From Chara braunii (lineage: Eukaryota > Streptophyta > Charophyceae > Charales > Characeae): DNA of 53,596 bases. The position numbers were made by a program, and so were the translations under genes. Shown here piece by piece: positions 22,279 through 33,589 of this stretch. The DNA lies in the NCBI GenBank assembly GCA_003427395.1, contig BFEA01000232.1, positions 14,393 to 67,988 of the forward strand, given 5' to 3'. Numbering within the stretch: the first letter of the stretch is position 1; every line of letters starts with the position of its first letter. The notes beneath the pieces are model-generated. The model ran no database searches. It was given only the letters and a program-made list of their open reading frames with translations, and was not told the origin of the DNA.

Positions 22279-23143
22279 TTACGCATCCTCTCGAGTTGTT
22301 ACTAAGTCTAGTGCGATCCGACGTCTAATACGTTGGATATCGAGCATATCGAATTCGGATGTTAGCAACCGACCTCGTGCGAAAAGAGATGCATATACTA
22401 GCACAAACACTCCGCATTGATGAATATCTTTCTGTTTCCGGATGCCAACCACTTCTAATACCTTCTTGAAATGTCGAGTGTTGACTTGGATTCCTTGTTG
22501 TGTTGATCGATCGAACATATAATTCGCAAAGTTATTAACTATCTTTTTTGCAACCTCTAAGTTATTGTTTTTATCGAATCGTAGTACTCTATAACTTTCT
22601 GTCTCAGGAATATTGCAACAAGTGTCCAATGTCTTTTATGTATGTTATGATATGAGGCTAAAATCAAGTCAATATCTACGATCAATGTGTCTCTGAACCA
22701 TTTAGCTACTTGTCATAGTGATATCCAAAGTTGTTCTCCGTAAGCTTGACCATAAAAAAAGAGTTACATACAACTGTTCGCGGAATCAAACCCTTAGCGT
22801 ACTTCGCGGACATGTTAGATGGCGTATCACACTCTCGATGGGTAGTCTTACACATGTTGTCAACCTTTATCATATTGTTGTAGAAGTTTATAATATCATC
22901 GTTTAACCATCGTGTGCCACTCATAAGGATACTCATATCGTGGACCGTGAATCTTAACTCCTCTTGCGTCGCCGGATTCTTGGTGCTTGACAATGTTTTA
23001 TAATTGTTAAACTTATTTTCCCACTGCCGTAATACATCTTCTTCCGACTCGGTGATAGGATTTGTTGCTAATTCAATAGTCCACCCGTATTTACAGCGGC
23101 GTTCTCCTTGGACGTGTAGCAATGTGTCTGGCTCACACCACAA
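22279..23143 (-). pseudogene. Ulp1-like cysteine protease (C48), frameshifted
   Basis: Reading the minus strand, the N-terminal part has the typical C48 entry motif RWLNDDIINFYNNMI, then NSFFMVKL and FGYHYDK. A one-base shift near 22704 continues as VAKWFRDTLIVDID, then HNIHKRHWTLVAIF and YYDS. Another shift leads to QKDIHQCGVFVLVYASLF. The catalytic triad is therefore visible: His (codon 22629-22631, HW motif), Asp (22578-22580, YYDS) and Cys (22414-22416, QCGVF). Ulp1-family enzymes cleave SUMO or similar proteins, and transposons often capture them. Three frames are needed, so I call a pseudogene; two very short introns are an unlikely alternative. The region upstream on the same strand holds more decayed coding DNA (25.3-31 kb). 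Confidence 0.85.
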
Positions 23144-24600
23144 TGAGACTGGTTATTGTTAACATGTGAAGTCGCTGCAATATTAATTGTGTGTATATAT
23201 CTGTTTTTTTATTTAACGTTCCTCATTTACCATACATACATGTTATTGTTGTTTTGTTGTATGAATGATCCCCACCATTATACACTACAATATAAATATT
23301 GTCTATACGAGTGTGAATGTATGTGTGTGTGTGATGATTAAGTATATTGTAAACTTCAATTGTCAACTTCAAGCCAAGACATGGTTTTCCTCAGGAACTA
23401 GACTCAACATGACCTCCCTAAGATGCGTTCCAACGCTTCGCAGTCAAGTGCAATCATAAGCAAAAGACGTTGAGTGCCCACAACAAAGGTACAACAGCTG
23501 GAGGGCACGGGGGAGGTGGGAGGGAGGACAACATGCAAGCACACCATCAGGCAAAGTTCCAAAAGGATGCCAAGACCAGGCAGACAAGAAAAACATAAGA
23601 GCAAAGCAAGCAAAAGGACATCAAGGCATAGGCTGGAGGGCAGGGGGGAGGCGTGAGGGCAAACGACATGTAAGAACACGAAACAGGCATACAAGCACAC
23701 GAAGGCAGGCAAACCGAAAAAAAATACAAGTCTCAAATAAATCGAAAAACCGAAAAAAATAAACTAATGATGACAAGATTGTTTCATCGGAGCTGCACCA
23801 ACTCATCAGGAGGGTGAACCCTCGACAATTTGCGCAATCTTCGTATATGATGGTTCGGGTCATAAGCCCCTTGATCCTTGTTGAAGGCAAACTGTCCCCA
23901 AGCGGAACATAGTAGTGGGCAGCAACCCTGTGGAGCACCAGGTAACATAGTAGAGGCAACACGGCTGCACAACGCCAAAAACGACGACAAGGAACGACAT
24001 GGCACACAAGACGTGCAGCGGGGCATCCATACAGTGAAGCACATGGCAACACAAGTAGGGAAACCACACTGCAAGGGACGACAGGGCGAGCGGGCCAGCA
24101 ACTTGGCAACCGTGGAGTGGAGCATAAGGCATCAGCAACAAGGCAACCAACCTACAGGGCAGGCACCACCAGCGGATGAGCAGCACGGCAGCGAAGCAGT
24201 GAAGAGCAAGGCAACACCAGCAACACGGCCACACCACGCAGCGAACACAACAATTCGCAGAGAGCCACACGCGAAGCAATCGGGACAGGCAGCAAGGCAG
24301 CGGCGGAGCGCAGATGAGGACGTCCACACATCCAACACGGAGCAAAGCAGCACATGACCTACGCACATCACGATTGAACCCCACAGACTGTTGGTTCCCA
24401 CCACCCACTGAGCCAGGGAGTCACTCCGACAAACATCCGTCATCACTACAGGCAACACAAACATCCAGAACCGAGCGGGTCCCATAAGAGTGCAGTAGGC
24501 ACTTCAAACGGGGAACACCCGACTACTTTGCACTACTTAAGGGTGCTTAGTTGGGTAAACAAAAATACTTAGAAAAAGATCAAAGGGAGGAAGTGAAAAA
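23144..24600. other. T-poor, weakly repetitive region, no gene seen
   Basis: From about 23460 to 24480 the + strand is strikingly poor in T. Imperfect repeats are present: GGAGGGCACGGGGGAGGTGG and GGAGGGCAGGGGGGAGGCGT about 135 bp apart, and CAACACGGC/CAACAAGGC motifs around 23950-24240. The long minus-strand open frames here read as Leu/Cys/Val-rich without domain motifs and reflect this composition. Confidence 0.5.
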
Positions 24601-24616
24601 CAAACAAACATAAAAC

Positions 24617-24637
24617 GGTGTGTGTGTGTGTGTGTGT

Positions 24638-24709
<72 letters not shown>

Positions 24710-24723
24710 AAAAAAAAAAAAAA
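24617..24723. repeat. (GT)n, (GA)n and poly(A) run
   Basis: A (GT)10 run, then an almost perfect (GA)n of about 66 bases (24642-24707), then 15 A (24709-24723). Confidence 0.97.
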
Positions 24724-25043
24724 TGCATCTAGATATCCGCCACTTTCTATGTAACTTCATCATTACATATTCCGAAAGAAGCAACAATGTGAAATTCTTA
24801 AACAAGTATCGCGATATTCATATAAAAATAGCATAATTTGATACACAAACTTCTATTGTTTTCTCGATCGACATAATCTATGTATAAATTGTGCAATCCC
24901 CGCTTCCATTCCCTCTCAAAAACCCGAGCCACACTGGAAATGTAATATGTTTGTACTTGTTTGACCGACACAATCGACATATACATCGCGCCTCTCGCTC
25001 ATCGTTTCGTAGTCTAAAATCTCATCCTCACTGGTGATGTAAT

Positions 25044-25182
25044 ACACACACACAGACACACACACACACAAACAAACACAAGAACACACACACACACACA
25101 CAAACACACACAAAAATACACACACACGCGCACACGCATACACACATACACAATCACACATACACACACACGCGCACACACA
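25044..25182. repeat. (CA)n-rich microsatellite
   Basis: Interrupted CA repeat with AACA, ATACA and CGCA variants over about 140 bases. Confidence 0.95.
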
Positions 25183-25277
25183 TGTATACCGTTGAGTTTG
25201 CATGCAGACAAACATACACGTATGCACACACGCTATACGTTGAACTATTTTTTCTTCTCCTCGACTTTTTTTTAACG

Positions 25278-26243
25278 TCACATTGTGCATTCCTCTTTTT
25301 CCTTGCCCGCTTTTCTTTTTTTATCGCATATTCCCTCACTCAAATCATGCTCTCTTTCTTGAGACTCCTCTCCTGACTCTTTCACTTCTTCCTTGTCAGA
25401 TGTTTTTTCATTCTCACCTGACTGATCCACCAAGTTGATCACACTTTGACTCTTGTCCGCCTCCTCTTCATTCTCATTTTCCTCCCAACTCTCCATATTT
25501 GTCGTGCGTGGAACCTTTTCATGCTCTGTCGCACTAACACCCTCTGCAGCAACTTTTTTTTCTCTCATTGTTGACGTGGAAATTATTTGCGTTCCTGGAC
25601 CAGTGCATTCCATATGCACGGGTCCATTCCCCTCTTCTTTCTCATGTGCACTTTGCTCCCTTGTGTCTTCGTCATTGCCTTGCGCCTGTGTAGTGGTGAC
25701 AGTCGTATGTTGTGTTGCATGCGACTGCTTGGAATGTGAATCAACATTCCCTATCACCGCCTTCACTTCCTCATGTCTCTGGAATTTTGACCCTTCGCCA
25801 TCTAATGTTTTTTGTTGTTGTTCTCCTTCGATATTTTCGTCCTTCCCGCCGTCATCGTCCACGTGTGCAACAACTTCCCTGCCTGCTGTTGGTGTTGCCG
25901 CACTTCTGCCTCCTACTGCACTGATGCCTTTTGATGGTCTGAGTGTTGGTTGTGATGCAGTCAATGGTCGTTCAACGAACTCATCACCGTTTGTGTTATG
26001 TATCCTAAAATGCCCTTCCTTGTCTGCCACACCCTCTCCACCAACTCCTGATGTTGCTGAATCGATCTTCTTCCTTCTTCCCGTGTGTCCCTCAATGCCT
26101 TGACTGCATCTTACAAGTATATTGTTATCGTACATACAGTCCATTGCACAATAGTCCACAGACCATATGACACCTCCGTACGACAGACTCGATGTTTTGT
26201 CGTGGAACGCAGCGCAATACTCGAGAAGATGATGTTCACGCAC
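25278..26243 (-). pseudogene. Acidic, hydrophilic ORF, C-terminal part of a decayed coding region
   Basis: An uninterrupted 321-codon frame on the minus strand, the longest open frame in the 22-31 kb region. It starts with EHHLLEYCAAFHDKTSSL, then GGVIWSVDYCAMDCMYDNN. A long Glu/Lys/Ser/Thr-rich, probably disordered tail follows (SWEENENEEEADKSQ, later KKRKAGKEKEECTM). No ATG marks the start. It seems to continue, through a frame change near 26240, from FRKRFLRRKFYKTRKDNLF (26300-26368). No function can be assigned. The first 50 residues look folded and could belong to the protein that includes the ParB-like segment upstream. Confidence 0.5.
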
Positions 26244-26368
26244 AACGAGTTCACTTTGTCTGATTTTCTGTGGCCCGGCGCATCTTTGTTCCCCCGCTTC
26301 ACATGGGGAAACAGGTTGTCCTTCCTAGTCTTATAAAATTTCCTCCTGAGGAATCTTTTCCTGAACAC

Positions 26369-27011
26369 TCATTTCTCACCCATTCGGATAGCCATGTGCC
26401 ATCTGCCATCAATCACACATGGTTCGAAGAGACATGGATGCCATATGATGTGATGGCCCCACTCGTGATCATATGACTCTTTGCACTTTATGTTTAGAAA
26501 GTGAGGTCCTCCTTTCATCTCCTTCATGTCATATGATATATTATCACCCGACACAAGATTTTTGGGAGCGTCATCCACGATGTCAAAGAGGGGATTATCC
26601 TCTATATTTATCCCATTTGGGCCGTCCACGGATTCCTTGTCTGCATGCGGGTCATTTTGAGCTTTGCCGTCTGTCGGTTCTTCTATTTCAATTCTGAACT
26701 CTCCTCACCAGGGAAACAAATCCTGGGGTGGCGTCCTTCACGTCGCACTTAGATGTGCTTCCTTCCATTGCACCACCTGTGTTTGGTGTTGTTTCACGCA
26801 TGACATTCTTAGTCCTTGTAATTGCGATAGTGTCGCCGACATCTTCCTCCATCGCTTGTTGACCACCCAGAACAAACAGCGAAGGCGCTTCCTCTCTCAC
26901 TGCATTGTGATGTGCACCCGGCGATGGGAGGTTAATCTCATCATTCTCTGTCTCCTCCTCACGGTCCATAACGTCGAACTGCTCCCTAACACCCAGTACC
27001 TCGCAATACAC
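26369..27011 (-). pseudogene. Decayed coding segment, function unknown
   Basis: Two minus-strand frames appear in sequence. 26688-27011 reads REQFDVMDREEETENDEINL, then SLFVLGGQQAMEED, and is acidic. 26369-26629 reads PNGINIEDNPLFDIVDDAP, then GPHFLNIKCKESYDHEWGHH and RWHMAIRMGEK. Codon-like structure and matching orientation suggest they are pieces of the same protein as the neighbours. No domain is recognised. Confidence 0.45.
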
Positions 27012-27132
27012 TTTGGCATTAATTTTGTCTCGCTTCTTTTCAAACCACAGTTGTTCACATCGCCCCAGAAATATCTCAATTGCACCACGTTTGGCATTGT
27101 GATATCATTGCAGATGTTGGATCGCTATCACC

Positions 27133-27762
27133 TTACGGTACAGGTGCATTGCATAACAGATACCTCCACATAGAATCTCTCTTCTTGCCGAGCTTCAGGA
27201 GCATGTCTCGGTCCACATGATGTCGAGGTTTCGGTCGTCCGAAGTAACACCTACTATTCGGATTGTGGACGTGATGATCGACAAACAAAGAGTACTCCAT
27301 CATGTTTGACGAACCATCGCATGCGACGACATGGCGTCCTGAGCGAAGCAAGTCCCACATTGTTCCCGCCTGCACTTTGCCCAATAACAAGATACCTTCC
27401 CCTTCCTTCGAAAACCAAATGCACAAGTTTTTCATCTTTGTTGGTTCCCTCTCTCATATCTCGTACATGGGTTTGTTATCGCCTCACAATCCAATTGCCT
27501 CTTTTATACATCGTACAAACAACTTCTTCACATAATCTGTGTCGAAGAGTTTGTTCTCGCGAGGCTTCGCGACCGTGACCTTTTTCAAATCTTTGTTTGT
27601 ATCGTGCGGCACTATGGTCATGGAGTCACGCCCTCTCAACGAAAGGTTTCTAACTTGTGCCCAGGATGATACCGCTTCGCTATGACAATGCCAGCACCTT
27701 GGAAGAACTTTCACACCCTCCCACCTGAACACGTTTTCCAAAACCGTTTCCTCGCCTTTCAA
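27133..27762 (-). pseudogene. Decayed coding segment with Rossmann/methyltransferase-like patch
   Basis: 27484-27762 reads VLENVFRWEGVKVLPRCWHC, then MTIVPHDTNKDLKKVTVAKP and LFDTDYVKKLFVRCIKEAIG. 27133-27435 continues EGEGILLLGKVQAGTMWDLL, then RSGRHVVACDGSSNMMEYS. The second stretch has a strand, a Gly-containing turn, a helix, then RHVVACDG, as in motif I of an AdoMet-dependent DNA methyltransferase. The catalytic motif was not found, so this is a weak resemblance. The order, following a ParB-like domain, is known from bacterial and phage ParB-methylase fusions. The frames are broken between the parts. Confidence 0.35.
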
Positions 27763-28865
27763 TGCATTGAATATGATTAGCGCTCAATGCGTCGTGCACA
27801 ACACCGTCATCATTTGACGGAGCTCGGGAAAACTTTGCTCATTCCAACACTACAAGGGGACAACTCAACTTCCTCACAGCACGAGTCAAATCTTCGATCA
27901 GGTGCAGTGCGTCCATAGGTGAGATGCATACAGGAAGATACATTGTGTGATCTTTGCGCTTGTCCTACATTATGTGTTCATCATTTGAGCTGATCCGCCG
28001 CAGCTCATCCTTAAAATGGTCAATTGCGCCGAAACTTTCATGAAAAAAAAGTTTGAGGAAGTACGAACACTCCATATATATTGCATTCATCACCTTGTGC
28101 CTCTGACATTTCTTTTTTCTCGTTTCACCTCATCCACACCGCCCAATCGTTTTGGGACATTGATTGTCTTATCTGCTAGAATGTTCAACTTGGTTTCTTC
28201 TCATTTCTCCCTCGTCAACCCTCGTGGTGCAAATTGCCTCATTATGGTATTGTATCCAATGAAGAACTTGTCATTTCACTCCTCCTTCGACCTCTGCTCT
28301 ATCTTGAACACGATATGCTCACCATATGTATTTCTCTTCTCACCTCCACGTACAGGTCTTGCATGTTCATCAGTTTTTTCACGAATGCCCTTCCGTTTGT
28401 GACGACAACGTGTCCCGCAAGTATTTTCTCGAGGGCCATCTCCTTCTCCCTTGGCGTGAAATTGTTGAACACCTTTCATGCGCTTGTTGGGGGATCATTG
28501 ATGCAAACATAAAAACCCGACGAGCTATTGTTGGACTGAACATAGTGCACCAACACTTTTTTGCCTATCACGGTCTTCGCAGCAGGGCCCGGTCATGCCG
28601 CCTCACCTGCTTTCCCTTCTTGATCCACTGGTCCCAGGCAGTTCCCCTTTCTTCCATTTGTCAAAGAACTTCTCAACAGATTCCACACCACCTTACCACT
28701 TGCCGCAAGACACATGTAGGGCCTTAACAAGTTTGACCAATTCCTCACAAATCTTCTCGTCAATGACTGGTTCGACAGCGTAGTGTCAGGAGTCGTCCAT
28801 ATAGCTTTTCGTACGAACTCCTGATATTGGTCACACTGTGCAGTCCTTTCATCAACCGTCTTCAC
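27763..28865 (-). pseudogene. Decayed coding segment between ParB-like and Rossmann-like parts
   Basis: Coding-like peptides appear on the minus strand in shifting frames. They include VEPVIDEKICEELVKLVKAL (28700-28770), then VEKFFDKWKKGELPG; VFNNFTPREKEMALEKILAG, then VVVTNGRAFVKKLMNMQDLY (28340-28475); DKFFIGYNTIMRQFAPRGLT near 28250; and KDHTMYLPVCISPMDALHLI near 27930. Several single in-frame TGA codons interrupt otherwise open stretches, as expected when CGA decays. I do not recognise a family. Confidence 0.45.
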
Positions 28866-28871
28866 CTGATG

Positions 28872-29519
28872 TCAATCACCTTTTGACTCTTTCATATTCT
28901 TCCACAGTCCTCTTATAGCAGTCACAGCCATTCGAAATGACGAAAGGATAGCATGTGTCTCCCTAGTGTTGTCAAATGTGTAGATGTACGCATGCCCCTC
29001 GAAATGGTCGTCGTCAAAATACACAACCCGCACCTTCCAAGAATGCATGCCCCACTTCTGGGCAGCAGGCGATCCAACAACAACCAATCGCTTTGCTACC
29101 TCCGTGGTATGTTGGCCGGCCACGGTGTACCAATGGTAGGAGGCAACCTTGCCATTATCCCACTCCTCCAGCTTCACACACTCCCACTGGTTTCAGCCTT
29201 TCTTCTCCACTTGTACGACCGGAGCAAGAATCCACGTGTTTCTGTCTCACTCCTTCTGGTTTTCTGGGTGTTTCATTGCGTCCCTGATCAACATCTCGTT
29301 CAACGGCCTGAGGTTGTATTGCACGCCTTCCGATGGGTTGGGAAGTATGTTGACGACGTCGATGAAAATTTGGGTAGGCGGATCTATCGCATTGTCGTTC
29401 GCGTCGTATTCGAGGAAAAAACATTGAGTGGTGTCGATATTGTCGTAGGTCAACTCTCCTGGCTTCGACGTTGTATGTCGTGGGTCAACCCCCGCCGCTT
29501 CGTCCCCAGAGTCGGCCAC
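28872..29519 (-). pseudogene. ParB/sulfiredoxin-like domain, frameshifted
   Basis: Minus strand. 29247-29519 carries NAIDPPTQIFIDVVNILPNP, then VQYNLRPLNEMLIRDAMKHP. After a frame change, 28872-29177 carries SYHWYTVAGQHTTEVAKRLV, then WKVRVVYFDDDHFEGHAYIY and NTRETHAI. The pattern RPLNE..I..A...., followed by WYxVAGQHTxxxAKRL (GQHT motif 29085-29117), resembles the N-terminal ParB/Srx fold, where a GxHRxxAA motif binds nucleotide. Such domains occur in bacterial partition proteins, in phage DNA-modification proteins and in some eukaryotic mobile elements. The assignment is by motif only. The lesion between the two halves makes this a relic. Confidence 0.5.
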
Positions 29520-29567
29520 TTCCTTTGTCTCCTCGGCCTTTGTTTTCTTTTTTGGTCTCTGGGAAGA

Positions 29568-31048
29568 TTAAGGGCATTCACGTTTTTCCTTTGCTAGTTT
29601 AGCGGATTGGGCCTCTAAGGATTTTTTGTAAGCCTCCTTTGAGACTTGAAAGTTGATGAGCTTAGCTTGTCTCCGTTTCTCTTCCATTGTTCTCCTGACT
29701 TTCATTTTCCTCTTGCGCAAGCGTACAGACCTATGTGTGCTATACAACACACCGTCATCTTCGGACGGGCCGTGATGGCTTGTGGCACGAGAACACTCTT
29801 CCCGCCTTTTCTGTGAACCACTATTCTTGTCGTCATTGTCGTTTGCCCCACCCTCATCTCCTTCGCTTCCGCCTTTGTAGTTGTCTTCCCGTTCTTCGGC
29901 GTCCTCTTCACTTGCATTCTCATCCTCTTCTTCTTCACTCTCATCGCCTTCGTGACCACCATCCTCTTTGCCTTCACTACCATCGCCTTGGGCCCAACCA
30001 TCCTCTAAGCGTTCCTCTTCATCTTTTGCACCGTCACAGAACCGTTGTTCATCGTCCTCGTCTTCTGTGTCTTTCGCGTCGTTGCCCTGCGGCCCACCAC
30101 TCACCGTCCCACTGACGGAAGCACGAGTCCGCCTGTGTCTTCTCGTCGTCATCCTCATGGTCAGTGACCCCAATAGTCGGAGACAAAGAAACGCGAGCAG
30201 CACATTCAGCATGTGACTGTGCCTGTTTTGCAGACAGACCCTTCGACTGGAGTGGAGCAGTGGACTTTCTCACGCTCTTTACCTGTGTCGATGTGGCCCT
30301 GCTTTTGCTCATTTGGGCGGATGTTTTCGGCTCCCCGCAACTCTTGCCTACCGCCTTTGGCGAGCAGACAGAGACGTTACTCCATAAAATGGCTTGGCCC
30401 ATCGTCTGCAGTTTGTGGCATCGCACGATGTCTGCGAAGCCTTGAAGATCACAGTTGAACGGCACGAAGGGAGTTGACAATCGTAGCATGTTGTCAATCG
30501 TCACGATACACTTTGACACTTTATAGCAGTTAACGCGTTTGAGGAACTTGAATGGTCTTAGCATCACCATCTGCGACGTATCCTTCTTCTTCGACTTGTC
30601 AAACAGTGGCATCACGGATGTCGTAACCTTGGAACTTCTCGACGTGGAGCGACATGAGCTTGTAGTTCTCAGGCACCTCGTGACCATCGATGTCGAAACA
30701 CGTTGTGAGATGGAATCTCATGTACTCCTCATCAGGAATGTTCTTATCAAATGAGTAAGTCTTGATACCCTCGCATGGGTTGTAACCGCCACTCTCATCC
30801 CACAAGAAAAGGACTGACCCACAATAGGGGACTTCCATACCGAGGTGCCAATCGATTGCCCAATACTTCTCTTGGAATGTGACGGCCCTTTCGAAAACCT
30901 TCAGCATAGAGACCCCTGATGAGCAAGCAGCTGCAGAACACCGCATCCCACACCGCCGTAATACACGGAACAAACATACGGTAAGGAGAAGGGGGGGATG
31001 GGGGAAGGCCTCAAGGACCGGTGGCAACAGCATGATGCCAACCTTCAT
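29568..31048 (-). pseudogene. N-terminal part of the decayed ParB-like protein region
   Basis: Three minus-strand frames connect. 30599-31048 ends with KYWAIDWHLGMEVPYCGSVL, FLWDESGGYNPCEGIKTYSF, MRFHLTTCFDIDGHEVPENY and MSLHVEKFQGYDIRDATV. It continues in a second frame (from about 30610) as FDKSKKKDTSQMVMLRPFKF, then VTIDNMLRLSTPFVPFNCDL and GFADIVRCHKL. A third frame (29568-30150) is a long Glu/Asp/Gly-rich linker followed by a basic helix-prone stretch (RLRKRKMKVRRTMEEKRRQA). The first part looks folded but I do not recognise it. The acidic-basic linker leads into the ParB-like domain. An ATG near 30910 (MLKVFERAVTFQEKYW) is a possible start. Confidence 0.5.
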
Positions 31049-31194
31049 TAGTACTGGAACATCTAACCAATGTTCGGACAGGATGGTGTCATGTCAGCCA
31101 TTACATAAAGCATAGTCTACAATACGCGCACCAGACACGCACAGAACGTCTACAAGCGCAGACATGGGGAATGGGTAAGTTGACAAATCATCTA

Positions 31195-31490
31195 ACCACC
31201 CCAACCTGAGTATTCCCCTAACGGGAAAGGGCCGTTCCCACCAAGCGATGTCTAGTTCTTAGCACCAACACAGGAGAAGCACAATGGCAACAGGTAAACA
31301 GGAAATCACTTGTTGCCACCCCGACATCCCTACCAGCCTAACGGGAAAGGGTTGTTCCCATCCCGCCATGCCCAGACCTCAGGACATGTATCTAACCAAC
31401 CCAACCTTCCCATTCCCTCAACTGGAAAGGGCCGCTCCCACCAATCGATGGTCAGTCCTTAGCACAAGCACAGGAAAGGGTTGCTCACAC
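31195..31490. repeat. Three-copy repeat ACGGGAAAGGGCCGTTCCCA
   Basis: Three diverged copies, near 31218, 31339 and 31419, of (C)TAACGGGAAAGGGCCGTTCCCA followed by CCAAGCGATG and a CTTAGCAC tail. Each has a GGGAA..TTCCC dyad. Confidence 0.75.
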
Positions 31491-31494
31491 CGTG

Positions 31495-33395
31495 CGACAT
31501 TCGTGACGCCAGACCCTCTTGAGCGTGCAATGCTGTGCGAACGTCGGACCATCCATCGAAGGGTCTAGCGCCCTGAGGACGCCAGACCATCATATGCTCC
31601 AGCGTCGTCGAGGTGTCGGAGCATTGAAGGGTCTGGCGCCTCAACGACGCCGGACCATCAGATCGTTGAAGGGTCTGGCGCCCTCGAGCCGCCGGACCAT
31701 CAGATGGCACGACCATTAGATTCTCCGGCCTCGTCGAGGCGCCAGACCATTGGAGGGTCTGGCACCTTAACGGCGTCAGACCATCGGAGGGTCTGGCTCC
31801 TTGAGGATGTTGGACCATCGGAGGGTCTGACGCCTTGAGGACGTCGGACCATCAGATGCCCTGGCGTCCTCGGAGACGTTGGACCTTCTGGTGGTCTGGC
31901 GTCCTTCGAGTCAAGCCACCGGACTATCGGATGGCACGACCATTAGATGGTCCGGCTTCGTCGAGGCGCCGGAGCATTGGAGGTTCTGGCGCCTTAACGA
32001 CGCCGGACCATCGGAGGGTCCAGCGCCTTAACGACACCGCACCGTCGTAGGGTCTGGAGCCTCGACTACGCTGGACCTCTGACCAGGCCATCCGATGGTC
32101 CGACGTCCTCAAGCCGCCGAACCATCGGATGGCATAATCATCAGATGGTCCGGCGTTGTTGAGGTGTCGGGGCATTGGAGGTTCTGGCACCTTGACGACG
32201 CCTGACCATCGGAGGGTCTAACGCCTTAACGACGGCGGACCATCGGAGGGTCGGGCGCCTCAACGAGGCCAGAACATCTGCCCGGACCATCCGATGGTCC
32301 GGCATCCTCGAGTGCCCGGACCATCGGAAGGCACAGCCGTCAGATGGTCCAGCGGCGTCGAGGCACCGGAGCACTGTAGGTTCTAGCGCCTTGACGACGC
32401 CAGACCATCGGAGGGTCTGGCGGCTCGACGACGCCGGACCGTATGACTGGAGCATCGACGTCGTCAATGCACCGGACCATCAGATGGCACAACCATTAGA
32501 TGGTCCGGCGCCGTCGAGGTGCCAACTGTCGGATGGTCCGGCGTCGTTAAAGCGCCAGACCCTCCGATGGTCCGGTGTCGTCAAGGCGCCTGAACCTCTA
32601 ATGCTCCCACACCTCGACGACGCCGCACCATCTGACGGATGTGCCATCCGATGATCCGGCGGCTCGAGGACACCGAACCATCGGACGGTCCTGTCAGATT
32701 GGTCCGGCGTCGTCGAGGCGCCGAAGCATTGGAGGGTCGGCCGCCTTGAGGACGTCGGACCATCGGAGGGTCTGGCCCCTCAACGATGTGGGACCCTCTG
32801 AGGGTCTGGCGCCTTAAGGACATCGGACCATCTGAACGGACTATCGATGTCCTCGAGCCGCTGGACCATCGGATGGCACAACCATAAGATGGTCCGGTGT
32901 CGTCGAGGCGCCCGAGCATTGGAGGTTCAGGCAACCACAGACCCTTCGACGGGCGTGTCATTCGCTGGTCCGGCGGCTTAAGGACGTCAGACCATCCGAG
33001 TGTCTGGCGCCTTGAGGACGCCGGACCATCAAATGCTCCGGCGGCGTCGAGGCGTCGGAACATGGAGGTCTGGCGTCCTCAAGGCGCCAGACCCTCTGAT
33101 GGTCCGACGTCCTCAAGCCGCAGGACCATCCGATAGTCCGGCGGCGTCGAGCCGCCGGACATCAGATTGTCCAACGTCCTCGAGTCGCCAGACCCTCCGA
33201 CTGTCGTGCGATCTGATGGTCCGGCGGATCGAGGACGCTAGACCATCGAATGGTCCTGCGGATCGAGGACGCTGGAACATCGAATGGTCCGGCGCCTCGT
33301 GGACGTCGGTCCATAGGAGGGTCTGGTGCCTTGAGGACGCCGGACCATAAGATGCTCCGGCATTGTCGAGGTGCCAGACCATTGGAGGACTCTGT
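31495..33395. repeat. Palindromic satellite array, GCCGGACCATCGGAGGGTCTGG family
   Basis: About 1.9 kb of diverged units of 35-45 bp built from GACGCCGGACCATCGGA and GGGTCTGGCGCCTTGAG. The half-sites GGACCATC and GATGGTCC occur in both orientations, so many units are imperfect palindromes. Open frames across it on both strands (Arg/Pro/Ser-rich peptides with MVRRPQG-like repeats) are created by the repeat. A shorter array of the same family lies at 35485-36035. Confidence 0.93.
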
Positions 33396-33589
33396 TGGAA
33401 CTAGAACAGTTACTGCACAAACACAAACAAACAAAAGCGACTTGCCAATCATACCTTTGGGTGCCATCTCGAATGGAACTTGAGGACGAGCTCAGTCCCG
33501 ATGGCTGGTTGTGTTCAACTGTCGTGGTGGTGGTCTGAAATGGATATGGAGGTTCGTCAGTCACTCGCGATCAACAACCACTTGAAATT

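Noticed and set aside
23404-24485. Minus-strand Leu/Cys-rich ORFs that look like membrane proteins
   Set aside because: Composition follows from the T-poor + strand; no start context or family motif, and several frames are open at once.
24537-24836. Ser-Leu and Arg-Glu repeat ORFs
   Set aside because: Translations of (GA)n and (GT)n microsatellites.
25453-26103. Plus-strand 216-aa ORF
   Set aside because: Shadow of the acidic minus-strand ORF; the Ser/Cys/Pro-rich peptide has no domain.
31459-33564. Overlapping Arg/Pro/Ser-rich ORFs on both strands
   Set aside because: Open frames arise from palindromic satellite units; same peptide patterns on both strands.
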